Positions 38,579 to 45,810 of a DNA stretch of 64,000 bases are shown piece by piece (the first letter of the stretch is position 1; each line of letters begins with the position of its first letter). The position numbers and the translations under genes are program-made. The stretch comes from DASRAU01 sp035638075 (lineage in GTDB: Bacteria > Acidobacteriota > Polarisedimenticolia > Gp22-AA2), in NCBI GenBank assembly GCA_035638075.1, contig DASRAU010000029.1:62001-126000 (forward strand), in the 5' to 3' direction. The notes beneath the pieces were generated by a model, which did not search any database, was not told where the DNA came from, and saw only the letters and a list, made by a program, of their open reading frames with translations.

Positions 38579-38788
38579 TCAGTCTTCGAGCGTGAAGCCG
38601 ATCTTGATCGTCACCTGCCAGTACGCCAGCTTCCCCTTCTCGATGTAGCCGCGGGTCGACAGGACCTCGAACCAGCGCATGCTCCGGAGCGTCTTGCCGG
38701 CGCGGGCGACGGCCTTCTCGACCGCGTCCTCGACGCTCTTCTTCGAGGATCCCGTCAGCTCGATCGACTTGTAGACATGCTCGCTCAT
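38579..38788 (-). CDS. Dodecin family flavin-binding protein
   Basis: 69 aa. It begins MSEHVYKSIELTGSSKKSVEDAV and has the dodecin core RSMRWFEVLSTRGYIEKGK with the tryptophan that stacks on flavin dimers, then YWQVTIKIGFTLED. Dodecins form hollow dodecamers that store or buffer riboflavin or FMN in the cytoplasm. A strong GGAGGGG site sits 5-9 nt upstream of the ATG. The gene leads into the M50 protease on the same strand and is divergent from the thioredoxin-like selenoprotein, with a perfect palindrome between them. Confidence 0.9.
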   Translation of the reverse strand: MSEHVYKSIELTGSSKKSVEDAVEKAVARAGKTLRSMRWFEVLSTRGYIEKGKLAYWQVTIKIGFTLED

Positions 38789-38806
38789 GGCATCCCCTCC
38801 ATTTCC

Positions 38807-38829
38807 CCCCGTCGCGGGACGCGACGGGG
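38807..38829. promoter_or_regulatory. Perfect 10-bp palindrome in a divergent intergenic region
   Basis: CCCCGTCGCG (38807-38816) and its exact complement CGCGACGGGG (38820-38829) flank a 3-nt spacer. It lies 18 nt before the dodecin start and 17 nt before the selenoprotein start. Genes diverge here, so a terminator is unlikely; an operator shared by both promoters or a leader hairpin is more plausible. TATTCT at 38834-38839 could be a -10 box for the selenoprotein gene. Confidence 0.45.
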
Positions 38830-38846
38830 CGTGTATTCTAGTCACG

Positions 38847-39476
38847 ATGCGACGCGTTCGCTGGGCCGTTCTCGGCATCCTCGTCCTGCTCACCATGGCC
38901 GCCGCCTGGCGCATGGCGCGCATGACCGACATCCACCCGGAGATCGTCCGCGAGCCGGCCATCGCGGTGGCGAAGGAGCCGGCCGCGGCGCGCCCGGCTC
39001 CGGAGTTCCCGCACGCCGACGCCGAGGCGTGGATCAACTCGCCCCCCCTGCGCCTGAGCGGCCTGCGGGGCAAGGTGGTGGTCCTCGACGTCTGGACCTT
39101 CGGCTGAATCAACTGCACACGAACGCTGCCGTGGGTGGCGTCGATCGCGGAACGGTTCGGACGGCGGGGCGTCCAGGTGATCGGCGTCCAGAGCCCCGAG
39201 TTCGAGCAGGAGAAGGACCTCGACCTGGTGCGGGCGGCGGTGAAGCGTTTCGACATCACCTGGCCGATCTACGTGGACAACGACGAGAAGATGTGGGACG
39301 CCCTGGGCACCGAAGCCTGGCCGAGCCTCTACGTCGTGGACAGGACGGGCGGGATCCGCCTGACCCACATCGGCGAGATCCACAAAGGTGACGACGACGC
39401 GACGAAGATCGAGGCGCTCCTCGAAGCGCTGCTGCGCGAGGCGGCCCACCCTCCGGGCCGCCCCGAGTCCGGCTGA
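38847..39476 (+). CDS. Membrane-anchored thioredoxin-like selenoprotein (UxxC)
   Basis: 209 aa if TGA at 39105-39107 is read as selenocysteine (residue 87). An N-terminal membrane anchor (VRWAVLGILVLLTMAAAW) holds a TlpA/redoxin-like domain outside the membrane. VVVLDVWTFG-U-INCTRTLP places Sec exactly where homologs have the first Cys of the CINC (CxxC) motif; Cys90 is the partner. The fold continues without a gap after the TGA: RRGVQVIGVQSPEFEQEKDL, WPIYVDNDEKMW and the cis-Pro segment EAWPSLYVVDRTG. Read as an ordinary stop, the protein would lose its whole active domain. A hairpin suitable for a bacterial SECIS follows. Probable job: periplasmic thiol-disulfide reduction or peroxide handling. 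Confidence 0.85.
39123..39141 (+). promoter_or_regulatory. Candidate bacterial SECIS hairpin for the thioredoxin-like gene
   Basis: ACGCUGCC (39123-39130), loop GUG (39131-39133), GGUGGCGU (39134-39141). All eight pairs form, six Watson-Crick and two G-U. The apical loop starts with G-U, 24 nt after the TGA. Position and loop composition agree with SelB-recognised SECIS elements such as the one in fdhF of E. coli. Confidence 0.7.
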
Positions 39477-39483
39477 GTCTCGT

Positions 39484-39511
39484 CCCGCGGCCCCTGGATC
39501 CGGGCCGCGGG
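39484..39511. terminator. GC-rich hairpin between convergent genes
   Basis: CCCGCGGCCC (39484-39493) pairs perfectly with GGGCCGCGGG (39502-39511) around an 8-nt loop. It lies 7 nt after the selenoprotein stop and 18 nt before the end of the convergent exonuclease gene. No clear U-tract follows on either strand, but stability and position support a bidirectional terminator. Confidence 0.6.
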
Positions 39512-39529
39512 CCACGAGGCCTTCCCGTC

Positions 39530-40162
39530 CTAGAAAGTTCCCCGGTCCCCGCGCGGTTTCGTTCTCAGCGGCGGAGGCGTGAGGGAGGCGACGATCTTCC
39601 TGTTGAGCAGACCGGCGAGGATCAGCGCCTGGTAGTAGGCATCGTAGTCGGCGCGATGGGTCTGCGACTTGTCCTGCGGGGGAAGGTACAGCAGCTCCTC
39701 CAGCCGTTCCTTGTTGGTCTCCGACCAGCTCACTCCGAGCCGGCCCATGGCCAGCGACTTGGTGTCGAGCGCCTTGTAGCCGAACGGGTTGGGGATGCCG
39801 AAGCGCTCGTAGTACCAGGAGATGTAGGACCAGTCGAAGACGGCGTTGTGGCCGACGAACACCGCGCGACCGCCGGTTTTCCTGAGGCGCTTGTCGACGA
39901 AGTCGGAGAGGCGCCGCATCGCGTCGCCGGCCGGAACGCCGTGCTCCTCGAGATGCTCGCGCGTGATGCCGTGCACCTTCATCGCCCCAGGATCGAACCC
40001 GGGCGCCATCGGCTTCAGCTCGATGTAGAAGCGCTCTTCCTCCGGCGCGAAGCGGAGGTCGCGCTTCGAGACGACCACCGCGCCGATCGACACCAGGTTG
40101 TACAGCGCCGGCACCGGCCCCGACGCCTCGATGTCGACGCAGAAGTAGACGTCCCTCGACAT
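39530..40162 (-). CDS. DEDDh 3'-5' exonuclease (DnaQ-like)
   Basis: 210 aa. Exo I motif FCVDIEASG (D and E metal ligands), Exo II in FVGHNAVFDWSYI, Exo III in THRADYDAYYQALI with the catalytic His and Asp. This is the RNase T/DnaQ epsilon fold. The protein is a single domain without a polymerase or UvrC part, so it may trim DNA or RNA ends. The stop of DUF2442 lies 3 nt before its start, so the genes are probably co-transcribed. Confidence 0.85.
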   Translation of the reverse strand: MSRDVYFCVDIEASGPVPALYNLVSIGAVVVSKRDLRFAPEEERFYIELKPMAPGFDPGAMKVHGITREHLEEHGVPAGDAMRRLSDFVDKRLRKTGGRAVFVGHNAVFDWSYISWYYERFGIPNPFGYKALDTKSLAMGRLGVSWSETNKERLEELLYLPPQDKSQTHRADYDAYYQALILAGLLNRKIVASLTPPPLRTKPRGDRGTF

Positions 40163-40164
40163 TT

Positions 40165-40413
40165 CTATCGCGACTCCGTCAAACGGTCGTAGAGCAGCTC
40201 GGGTGCCACATCGGCTCCATTGGGCCAGACGATGGTCCCCAGGTCGACGTCGACGCGCACCTTGGCGAACTCGGCGTCATCGAGCAGGGGAGCAAGGATC
40301 CCCGTGAACTCCAGGATTGAACCGAGATCAACTTCGCCCGACACTCCATCCTCGAAGCGAAGGAAGACTCGCTTCTTTCCCAGCGGCTTCACCTCGACCA
40401 CGTCTCGCAGCAA
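40165..40413 (-). CDS. DUF2442 protein
   Basis: 82 aa from a TTG start (MLRDVVEVKPLGKKRVFLRFEDG). FEDGVSGEVDLGSIL, then FAKVRVDVDLGTIVWPNGADVAPELLYD, matches the DUF2442 family exactly in length and pattern. Members often pair with DUF4160 as small two-gene modules resembling toxin-antitoxin systems. Here the partner is present just upstream, but it is damaged (see the pseudogene). It may persist as a lone antitoxin-like gene. Confidence 0.8.
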   Translation of the reverse strand: MLRDVVEVKPLGKKRVFLRFEDGVSGEVDLGSILEFTGILAPLLDDAEFAKVRVDVDLGTIVWPNGADVAPELLYDRLTESR

Positions 40414-40416
40414 TGG

Positions 40417-40615
40417 TTACCTCAGCGGCTCGATGGGCTCCAGCGGGCTCCGCGACTTCGCCCAAGACCAGTCGTTCATCAGCTCGCTTCGATGGCTCAA
40501 CGCCCACTCCACGACGAGTCCGAGCACGCGGGGCGGAAGTGAACCGCCGAGCACCTGGAGCGGGTCGATTGCGATTGGCGATGATGATTCCGAAGAACCT
40601 GCAGATCTCTGGCAC
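40417..40615 (-). pseudogene. DUF4160 gene with internal deletion and frameshift
   Basis: Reading from a GTG at 40615 gives MPEICRFFGIIIA, the normal DUF4160 N-terminus. The remainder (IDPLQVLGGSLPPRVLGLVVEWALSHRSEL, ending PLEPIEPLR) is in another frame. The intervening part that normally holds the conserved HNPPHFHARYG-type motif is absent. The break coincides with AATCGCAATCG near 40568-40581, a short direct repeat, which suggests slippage or recombination deleted the middle. The stop lies 4 nt before the DUF2442 start, the usual partner order. Confidence 0.7.
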
Positions 40616-40684
40616 GAGTTCATACTCAGGCTCTCCACGCGGAATTGTAGCCCGACCGCCGTCCGAACGGGGTGGACGATTGGA

Positions 40685-41314
40685 TTACCGAAGGCGGGGT
40701 CGTTTGTCCATGCGGGCGATCCAGGCCAGCACGTTCGGGTGGTTGTTCCCGGGCTTCTGGTAGTCGCGCAGGATGAAGTGGAACAGCTCCTCGTCTTCGG
40801 ACGCGAGCGGGATCGAGGCGTACTTGACGAACGGGAACGCGGCGACGTCCGCGGCGCCGAACTCGCCGAGCAGGTAGTCGCGCCCGGTCAACATCTGTTC
40901 GAACAGATCCAGAGAGGTCGCCATGGCGGCGCCAAGACGGGCCACCCGCTTCTGGTCGCGGTCCTTCTCGGGCTTCTGCAGCTCGTCGTCCAGCTCGTTC
41001 GGCGGCCGCTTCCAGACGCGGTTGAACCAGTCGATGAAGACCAGCGTCTCGGCGCGCTTCGCCGGGTCGGCGGGATAGAGACGCGGCCGATCCGGGAAGC
41101 GGTCCTCGAGGTAGCGGACGATCTCCATCGAGTCGATGACCGGCGTGTCGCCGTCGGTCAGGACGGGCACCAGCTCCTGGCCGCTCACCTTGACGACCTC
41201 GGCGCGATCCTCGGGATCGACCCAGATCGATCGGGCTTCGAGCTTCTTGTGGCCGAGCGCCATCTCCACGCGCTCGCAGTTGGTCGAGTGCTTCATCCGG
41301 TAGAGCGTCAGCAT
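40685..41314 (-). CDS. Glutathione S-transferase family protein
   Basis: 209 aa. A thioredoxin-fold N-terminal domain starts MLTLYRMKHSTNCERVEMAL and includes GQELVPVLTDGDTPVIDSMEIVRYLEDRFP with the cis-Pro and the Ser of the glutathione gamma-Glu site. An all-helical C-terminal domain follows with LLGEFGAADVAAFPFVKYA. STNC replaces the more usual CPFC-like active-site segment. Substrate unknown. It lies 15 nt after the AIM24-family gene on the same strand. Confidence 0.85.
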   Translation of the reverse strand: MLTLYRMKHSTNCERVEMALGHKKLEARSIWVDPEDRAEVVKVSGQELVPVLTDGDTPVIDSMEIVRYLEDRFPDRPRLYPADPAKRAETLVFIDWFNRVWKRPPNELDDELQKPEKDRDQKRVARLGAAMATSLDLFEQMLTGRDYLLGEFGAADVAAFPFVKYASIPLASEDEELFHFILRDYQKPGNNHPNVLAWIARMDKRPRLR

Positions 41315-41329
41315 CGTCTCCCCCTGTCG

Positions 41330-42058
41330 TTAGTCGCCGCGCAGGATGTTGCCGAGCACGCCCGAGGCCACGCCGCCGCCTCCGCCGGTGCGGCCGGGGA
41401 TGCGCGGGATGAGCCAGGACAAAAACGCCTGGGTCGAGCGGCTCTGCATGTAGAGATCGCCGGCGCCCTTGAACTCGCAGACGAGGCCCTCCCCCGACAG
41501 CAGGGTGGACTTCCAGCCGCCGACGCGCCGGACGTCGTACGTGAGCCCCGAGCCGAACGCCACGACGTGGCCGGTGTCGCAGATGTACGGCGCCCGCCCG
41601 TCGAGCGTCACCTTGTGGATGGCGCCGTAGGACGACAGGAGCACCGGCCCGGTGCCGTTGGCGCGCAGGAGGAACAGACCCTCCGAACCGAAGAAGCCGC
41701 GTGCTCCGCCCCACTTGAGGTCGAGCTCGATCCCCGGGTCGCTGGCGAGGAACGAACCGGACTGGATGAAGAGCGTCTCGTTCTTCATCTGCACGGCGCT
41801 GACGTCGCCGGGCAGCGCCGGCGCGAGGGCGATCTCGCCGGGCCCGCCCTGGGCCCGGAAGGTGTTGGCGAACAGGGTCTCGCCGCCGAGGACCGACCGG
41901 GTGACGGCGCCGAGCAGCCCTCCCTTCATCTGGGTGTCGATCGTCATGTTGGCGGTCATGCTGACCATCGCTCCGGCCTCCGCCTGGATCGCCTCGTTCG
42001 CCTCGAGGCGGAGGATGGCGAGCGAATAGGACGGCTGGTAGCGGATGTCGATCTGCAT
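41330..42058 (-). CDS. AIM24 family protein (TIGR00266-like)
   Basis: 242 aa beta-helical or beta-sandwich protein. It opens MQIDIRYQPSYSLAILRLEANEAIQAEAGAMVSM, then GGLLGAVTRSVLGGETLFANTFRA and GEGLVCEFKGAGDLYMQSRS, and ends in a Gly-rich tail (GRTGGGGGVASGV). Bacterial members are related to mitochondrial AIM24 and are often called tryptophan RNA-binding attenuator protein-like; the function is unsettled. It precedes GST and is divergent from the NifU-like gene. Confidence 0.85.
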   Translation of the reverse strand: MQIDIRYQPSYSLAILRLEANEAIQAEAGAMVSMTANMTIDTQMKGGLLGAVTRSVLGGETLFANTFRAQGGPGEIALAPALPGDVSAVQMKNETLFIQSGSFLASDPGIELDLKWGGARGFFGSEGLFLLRANGTGPVLLSSYGAIHKVTLDGRAPYICDTGHVVAFGSGLTYDVRRVGGWKSTLLSGEGLVCEFKGAGDLYMQSRSTQAFLSWLIPRIPGRTGGGGGVASGVLGNILRGD

Positions 42059-42273
42059 CGCGGCTTCTCCCTCTTCGACGTGATGTCGTCGGTGCGCCGG
42101 GATCATACCGGAGCGGGGGCCCGGCGGTTGCGTGCCGGAAAACCGGCCTTTCGGGCGATTTCCGGCCCGGAGTCCCGGCGAATTCCAGCCGGGGGTCCCG
42201 GCGGGTTGTCCTCCCGGGAGAGCGAAGCCTGCGCTAGAATGAGGGCAGTTCGTTCGCCTTGGAGGTGCCCTGC

Positions 42274-42564
42274 ATGGACCCGCTGGACGAAAAAGAGGTC
42301 AAGGACGCGGTCCAGAAGATCCTGGACGAGATGATCAACCCGGCCATCGCCGGCCACGGCGGCTGGGTCGATCTGCTGGACGTCAAGGACAACAACGTCT
42401 ACCTTCGCCTCGGCGGAGGCTGCGTGGGCTGCGGCATGGTGAACGTCACGCTCAAGCAGGGGATCGAGGCGACGCTCCGCGAAGAGATCCCGCAGATCGC
42501 CGGCGTCATCGACCAGACCGATCACGCCGGCGGCACCAACCCCTACTACCAGCCCGCGAAGTAA
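42274..42564 (+). CDS. NifU C-terminal-domain (NFU) iron-sulfur scaffold protein
   Basis: 96 aa. The single NFU domain has MINPAIAGHGGWVDLLDVKDNNVYLRLGGGC-VGCGM, with the CxxC that holds a bridging cluster between two subunits, and ATLREEIPQIAGVID. GGAGG sits 8 nt before the ATG. A TAGAAT -10-like box occurs at 42235-42240 without a good -35. The next gene, a radical SAM protein, begins 8 nt later, so this scaffold may supply its [4Fe-4S] cluster. Confidence 0.9.
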   Translation: MDPLDEKEVKDAVQKILDEMINPAIAGHGGWVDLLDVKDNNVYLRLGGGCVGCGMVNVTLKQGIEATLREEIPQIAGVIDQTDHAGGTNPYYQPAK

Positions 42565-42572
42565 GGTCTTCC

Positions 42573-44057
42573 GTGGATTCCCCGCTGCGCGCGCCGGGCG
42601 CGATCCTGCTCGTCTCCTGCTACGAGCTGGGGCGCCAGCCGCTGTCGCTGGCGAACGCCGCGGCGGGACTGATGGCGGCCGGCTTCGCGCCGCGCGCGCT
42701 CGACCTGGCGCGCGCCTCCCTCGATCCCGATGACGTGCGCCGGGCGCGGCTCATCGCCGTCTCGGTGCCGATGCACACGGCGCTGCGAATCGGCGTGGCC
42801 GCCGCGGCCCGCCTGCGCGCGCTGAACCCCGGCGCCTTCGTCTGCTTCTTCGGCCTGTACGCCTGGCTCAACGCGGAGGCGCTCCTCGAGGGCACCGCCG
42901 ACGCCGTCATCGGCGGCGAGTGCGACGAGCCGCTGCTGGCACTGGCGCAGGCGCTCGCCTCCGGAGCGACCGGCGTCGCCGCGGCGCAGGGCTCCGAAGC
43001 GATTCCGGGGGTGCGGACTCGCGCTGCGAACGCGGGACCGTGGCTCGCGCGGCCGAAGCCGCTCCTTCCCGAGCGCGGGCTGCTGCCGCCGATCGACGGC
43101 TACGTCAAGATCGAATCGGACGGCGAGATGCGGATCGCGGGCCAGATCGAATCGACGCGCGGTTGCAAGCACCTGTGCCGGCACTGCCCGATCCCGCCGG
43201 TTTACGGCGGGCGCTTCTTCGCGGTGCCGCTCGAGACGATCCTCCTGGATGCGCGCCGGCAGGTCGAGGCCGGGGCACGCCACCTGTCATTCGCCGACCC
43301 CGATTTCCTGAACGGACCAGGACACGCGATCAAGGTCGCGTGCGCCCTGGCGAAGGCGCATGCCGGCGTGACCTTCGACTTCACCGCCAAGGTCGAGCAC
43401 CTCAAAGCGCACCGGTCTCTTCTCCCGGAGCTGCGCGACCTCGGGTGCCTGTTCGTCATCTCGGCGGTGGAGTCGCTCGACGACCGGGTCCTCGCCATCC
43501 TCGACAAGGGGCACACGCGGCGCGACGTCGAGGAGGTGCTCGACGCGACGCGCGCCGCCGGGATCACGCTGCGCCCGACCTTCGTGCCGTTCACTCCCTG
43601 GACGGGGCTCGAAGGCCAGCGCGAGCTGATCGACTTCATCGTCGGCCGCGAGCTCGTCGAGGCGGTGGACCCGATCCAGATGACCATCCGGCTGCTGGTT
43701 CCGCCGGGATCCCTGTTGCTCGGACACGAAGCGATGCAGCCGCACCTCGCCGGTCTCGACGCCGCCCGCTTCACCTGGACCTGGCGGCACCCCGACCCGC
43801 GCGTGGATGCGCTGCAGCAGGAGAGCATGGCGATCGTCGAAGCGGCCGCGCGCGAGGCGCGCAGCGACGAGGAGACCTTCGCCCTCCTCGCCGCCGCGGG
43901 CGGCGCGACCTCAACGCCTTCGGCCGGCGCACCGACAGCGGGCGCGCGGCCGGCGCGGCGGCGGGCGCCGCGGCTGACCGAGCCGTGGTTCTGCTGCGCC
44001 GAGCCGATGGAAGGTCAGTTGGCGGCGCTGAGATCCGACGACGCCCCCGGCGTCTGA
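42573..44057 (+). CDS. CCAEP-tail radical SAM protein with B12-binding-like N-terminus
   Basis: 494 aa. N-terminal Rossmann-like part (AILLVSCYELGRQPLSLANAAAGL) of the cobalamin-binding type. The radical SAM motif STRGCKHLCRHCPIPPVYGG (CxxxCxxC) lies near residue 195. The C-terminus WFCCAEPMEGQ, with Cys474 and Cys475 (codons at 43992-43997), matches the CUAEP/CCAEP-tail family, in which the second Cys can be selenocysteine. Here both are TGC. Function of the family is not established; links to selenium or sulfur chemistry have been proposed. Its 3' end overlaps the convergent M28 gene by 43 nt. The NFU gene precedes it. Confidence 0.85.
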   Translation: MDSPLRAPGAILLVSCYELGRQPLSLANAAAGLMAAGFAPRALDLARASLDPDDVRRARLIAVSVPMHTALRIGVAAAARLRALNPGAFVCFFGLYAWLNAEALLEGTADAVIGGECDEPLLALAQALASGATGVAAAQGSEAIPGVRTRAANAGPWLARPKPLLPERGLLPPIDGYVKIESDGEMRIAGQIESTRGCKHLCRHCPIPPVYGGRFFAVPLETILLDARRQVEAGARHLSFADPDFLNGPGHAIKVACALAKAHAGVTFDFTAKVEHLKAHRSLLPELRDLGCLFVISAVESLDDRVLAILDKGHTRRDVEEVLDATRAAGITLRPTFVPFTPWTGLEGQRELIDFIVGRELVEAVDPIQMTIRLLVPPGSLLLGHEAMQPHLAGLDAARFTWTWRHPDPRVDALQQESMAIVEAAAREARSDEETFALLAAAGGATSTPSAGAPTAGARPARRRAPRLTEPWFCCAEPMEGQLAALRSDDAPGV

Positions 44058-45793
44058 GCGGTCTTCTCCCCTTCGATCGGCTTCTTCGGCGGCAGAGGCG
44101 GCGGCAACGGCTTGCGCGGCAGCATCGCCGGTCGGTTGGCGGCGTCGTAGACGACCGACGCCATCACCACCGCCGCCTGCATGAGATCCCCCGGCGGCAC
44201 CCGGTCCGCGACGTCCATGTCGGAGTGGTGCGTGCGGGTCTCGTAGTCGAGCGGGTCCTGGATGAACTGGAACGCCGGCAGCCCGACCGCGTCGAACGGC
44301 TTGTGGTCGGTGCCGAAGGTGTTGCGGATGCTGATCGCCTCGACGCCGAGATCCCTGAACGGCGCCAGCCACGCTTCGAAGAGCGGCCGCATGGCATCGT
44401 TCCCCTGCAGGTAGACGCCGCGGATCTTCCCGGCGCCGTTGTCGAGGTTGAAGTACCCGGAGAGGCGCGCGTGCTCGGGCTTCAGCGTCATCGTCACCGG
44501 GTCGGCGAAGTGGTTCTTCACGTAGGCGCGCGACCCCAGCAGTCCCTGCTCTTCGCCGCTCCACAACGCCAGCCGCACCGTGCGGTCGAGCCGCACGTTG
44601 AGTGTCTTGAGGATGCGCGCGGCTTCGAGCACGACCGCGCAGCCGGCGGCGTTGTCGGTGGCGCCGGTCCCGCCATGCCACGAGTCGAGGTGCGCCCCGA
44701 GCATGACGACCTCCCCCTTCTTCGCGCCGCCGGGAATCTCGGCGACGACGTTCACGGCGTCCGGCGTGTCGTCGTAGAAGCGGGTCTGCAGATCGATCTC
44801 GACCGACGGCGCGGGCCCGTGCTGGGCGAGACGGACGAGCCGGTTGTACGACTCCGACTCGAGGACGATGGTCGGCGGGGCCGCCGGCGTGTCGCTGTAC
44901 CAGGAGCCGGCGCGCTCGGCGAAGACGATGCCGCCGGGGCCGCGCTTGTCGGAGTCGATCACCCCGAGCACGTTCTCGGACTTCAGGAAGGCATTGAAGC
45001 GATCGAGGATCGCCAGGCGGCGGTTGCCGTAGTCGGCGGTGATCTCGCCCGGGAGCGCGGCGCTGAGCGCCCGGCGTTCGTCCTCGTCGGCCGGCATCTT
45101 CTCGATCGGCCACTCGATCGGCGGCACCGGACGCGGCTCCGGCGCGGCCAGGAGCTTCGCCAGCCCATCGGCGTCATAGCGCTCGACGGCGGGCTTCACC
45201 GGCAGGTCGAGCTTGCGCAGCGGATCGACGAGCACGTACTTGCCGCGCAGCTTGCCGCGCCACGTCTCGGTGTACTTGTCGACCTGGGCGCGGAAGCGGG
45301 TCAGGTCGGCGCGGATGCCGTCGTCCTCGCGCTCGGTGGCGAACGGCGCGAGGATGACCTCGCCGCGGGCCGGGCCGCCGGTGCTGCCGCTCCAGGCGCG
45401 CGGCACGCCGCGCAGCGGCGCGTACGTCGGGGCCACCATCTCGGCGCGGAAGCGCACGACGTCCCAGCCGCGCCCGAACCTGCCCCAGGTCTCGAGACGC
45501 GGATCGGTCAGGCCCCAGATCTTCAGCTGCTTCACCGACCAGTCGGCGGCCGACTTGAACCCCGGCGAGTTGGTCACCCGCGGCCCATTGACGTCGGTCA
45601 GGGCGTACAGGTTCTGCATCACCTGCGAGCGCTGGAAGCCCTCCTCCTTGATCCGGTGTACGGTCTCCAGATCCACCTCTTCCGTCGCCGGGGAGGCCGG
45701 CGCCGTGCGCGCTCCCAGGGGCGCCGCGAAGAACACCGCCGCCAGCGCGGCGCCGAGAATCCCGCCCATCTTCAAGAGCCGTCGTGTCTCCAT
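44015..45793 (-). CDS. Secreted M28-family zinc peptidase
   Basis: 592 aa. A signal peptide (ILGAALAAVFFAAPLGA) is followed by a propeptide-like region, a PA-domain insertion (about 120-330) and an M28 catalytic domain. Zinc ligands are in GAHLDSWHGGTGATDNAAG, WSGEEQGLLGS, YFNLDNGAG and THHSDMDVADRV. The catalytic Glu pair is in SGEEQG. This resembles bacterial aminopeptidases related to carboxypeptidase Q. The C-terminal 30 residues are a Pro/Lys-rich tail. It starts 17 nt after the hybrid kinase stop. The convergent overlap with the radical SAM gene is 43 nt. Confidence 0.88.
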   Translation of the reverse strand: METRRLLKMGGILGAALAAVFFAAPLGARTAPASPATEEVDLETVHRIKEEGFQRSQVMQNLYALTDVNGPRVTNSPGFKSAADWSVKQLKIWGLTDPRLETWGRFGRGWDVVRFRAEMVAPTYAPLRGVPRAWSGSTGGPARGEVILAPFATEREDDGIRADLTRFRAQVDKYTETWRGKLRGKYVLVDPLRKLDLPVKPAVERYDADGLAKLLAAPEPRPVPPIEWPIEKMPADEDERRALSAALPGEITADYGNRRLAILDRFNAFLKSENVLGVIDSDKRGPGGIVFAERAGSWYSDTPAAPPTIVLESESYNRLVRLAQHGPAPSVEIDLQTRFYDDTPDAVNVVAEIPGGAKKGEVVMLGAHLDSWHGGTGATDNAAGCAVVLEAARILKTLNVRLDRTVRLALWSGEEQGLLGSRAYVKNHFADPVTMTLKPEHARLSGYFNLDNGAGKIRGVYLQGNDAMRPLFEAWLAPFRDLGVEAISIRNTFGTDHKPFDAVGLPAFQFIQDPLDYETRTHHSDMDVADRVPPGDLMQAAVVMASVVYDAANRPAMLPRKPLPPPLPPKKPIEGEKTAQTPGASSDLSAAN

Positions 45794-45810
45794 GGTCCCT
45801 CCCCAATCCT

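Noticed and set aside
38847..39107. Reading the thioredoxin-like gene as a pseudogene ending at the TGA
   Set aside because: The sequence after the TGA is a conserved redoxin domain in the same frame, Sec fits the catalytic Cys, and a SECIS-like hairpin is present. A disabled gene would be expected to show more than one lesion.
39985..40010. A GATCGAACCCGGGCGCC segment resembling a tRNA T-arm
   Set aside because: It is inside the exonuclease gene, with no acceptor stem or anticodon arm around it.
42059..42273. GC-rich inverted repeats (CCGG-type) in the AIM24/NFU divergent gap
   Set aside because: Short and overlapping, with no single stable hairpin or known operator; only a weak -10-like TAGAAT was kept as a comment.
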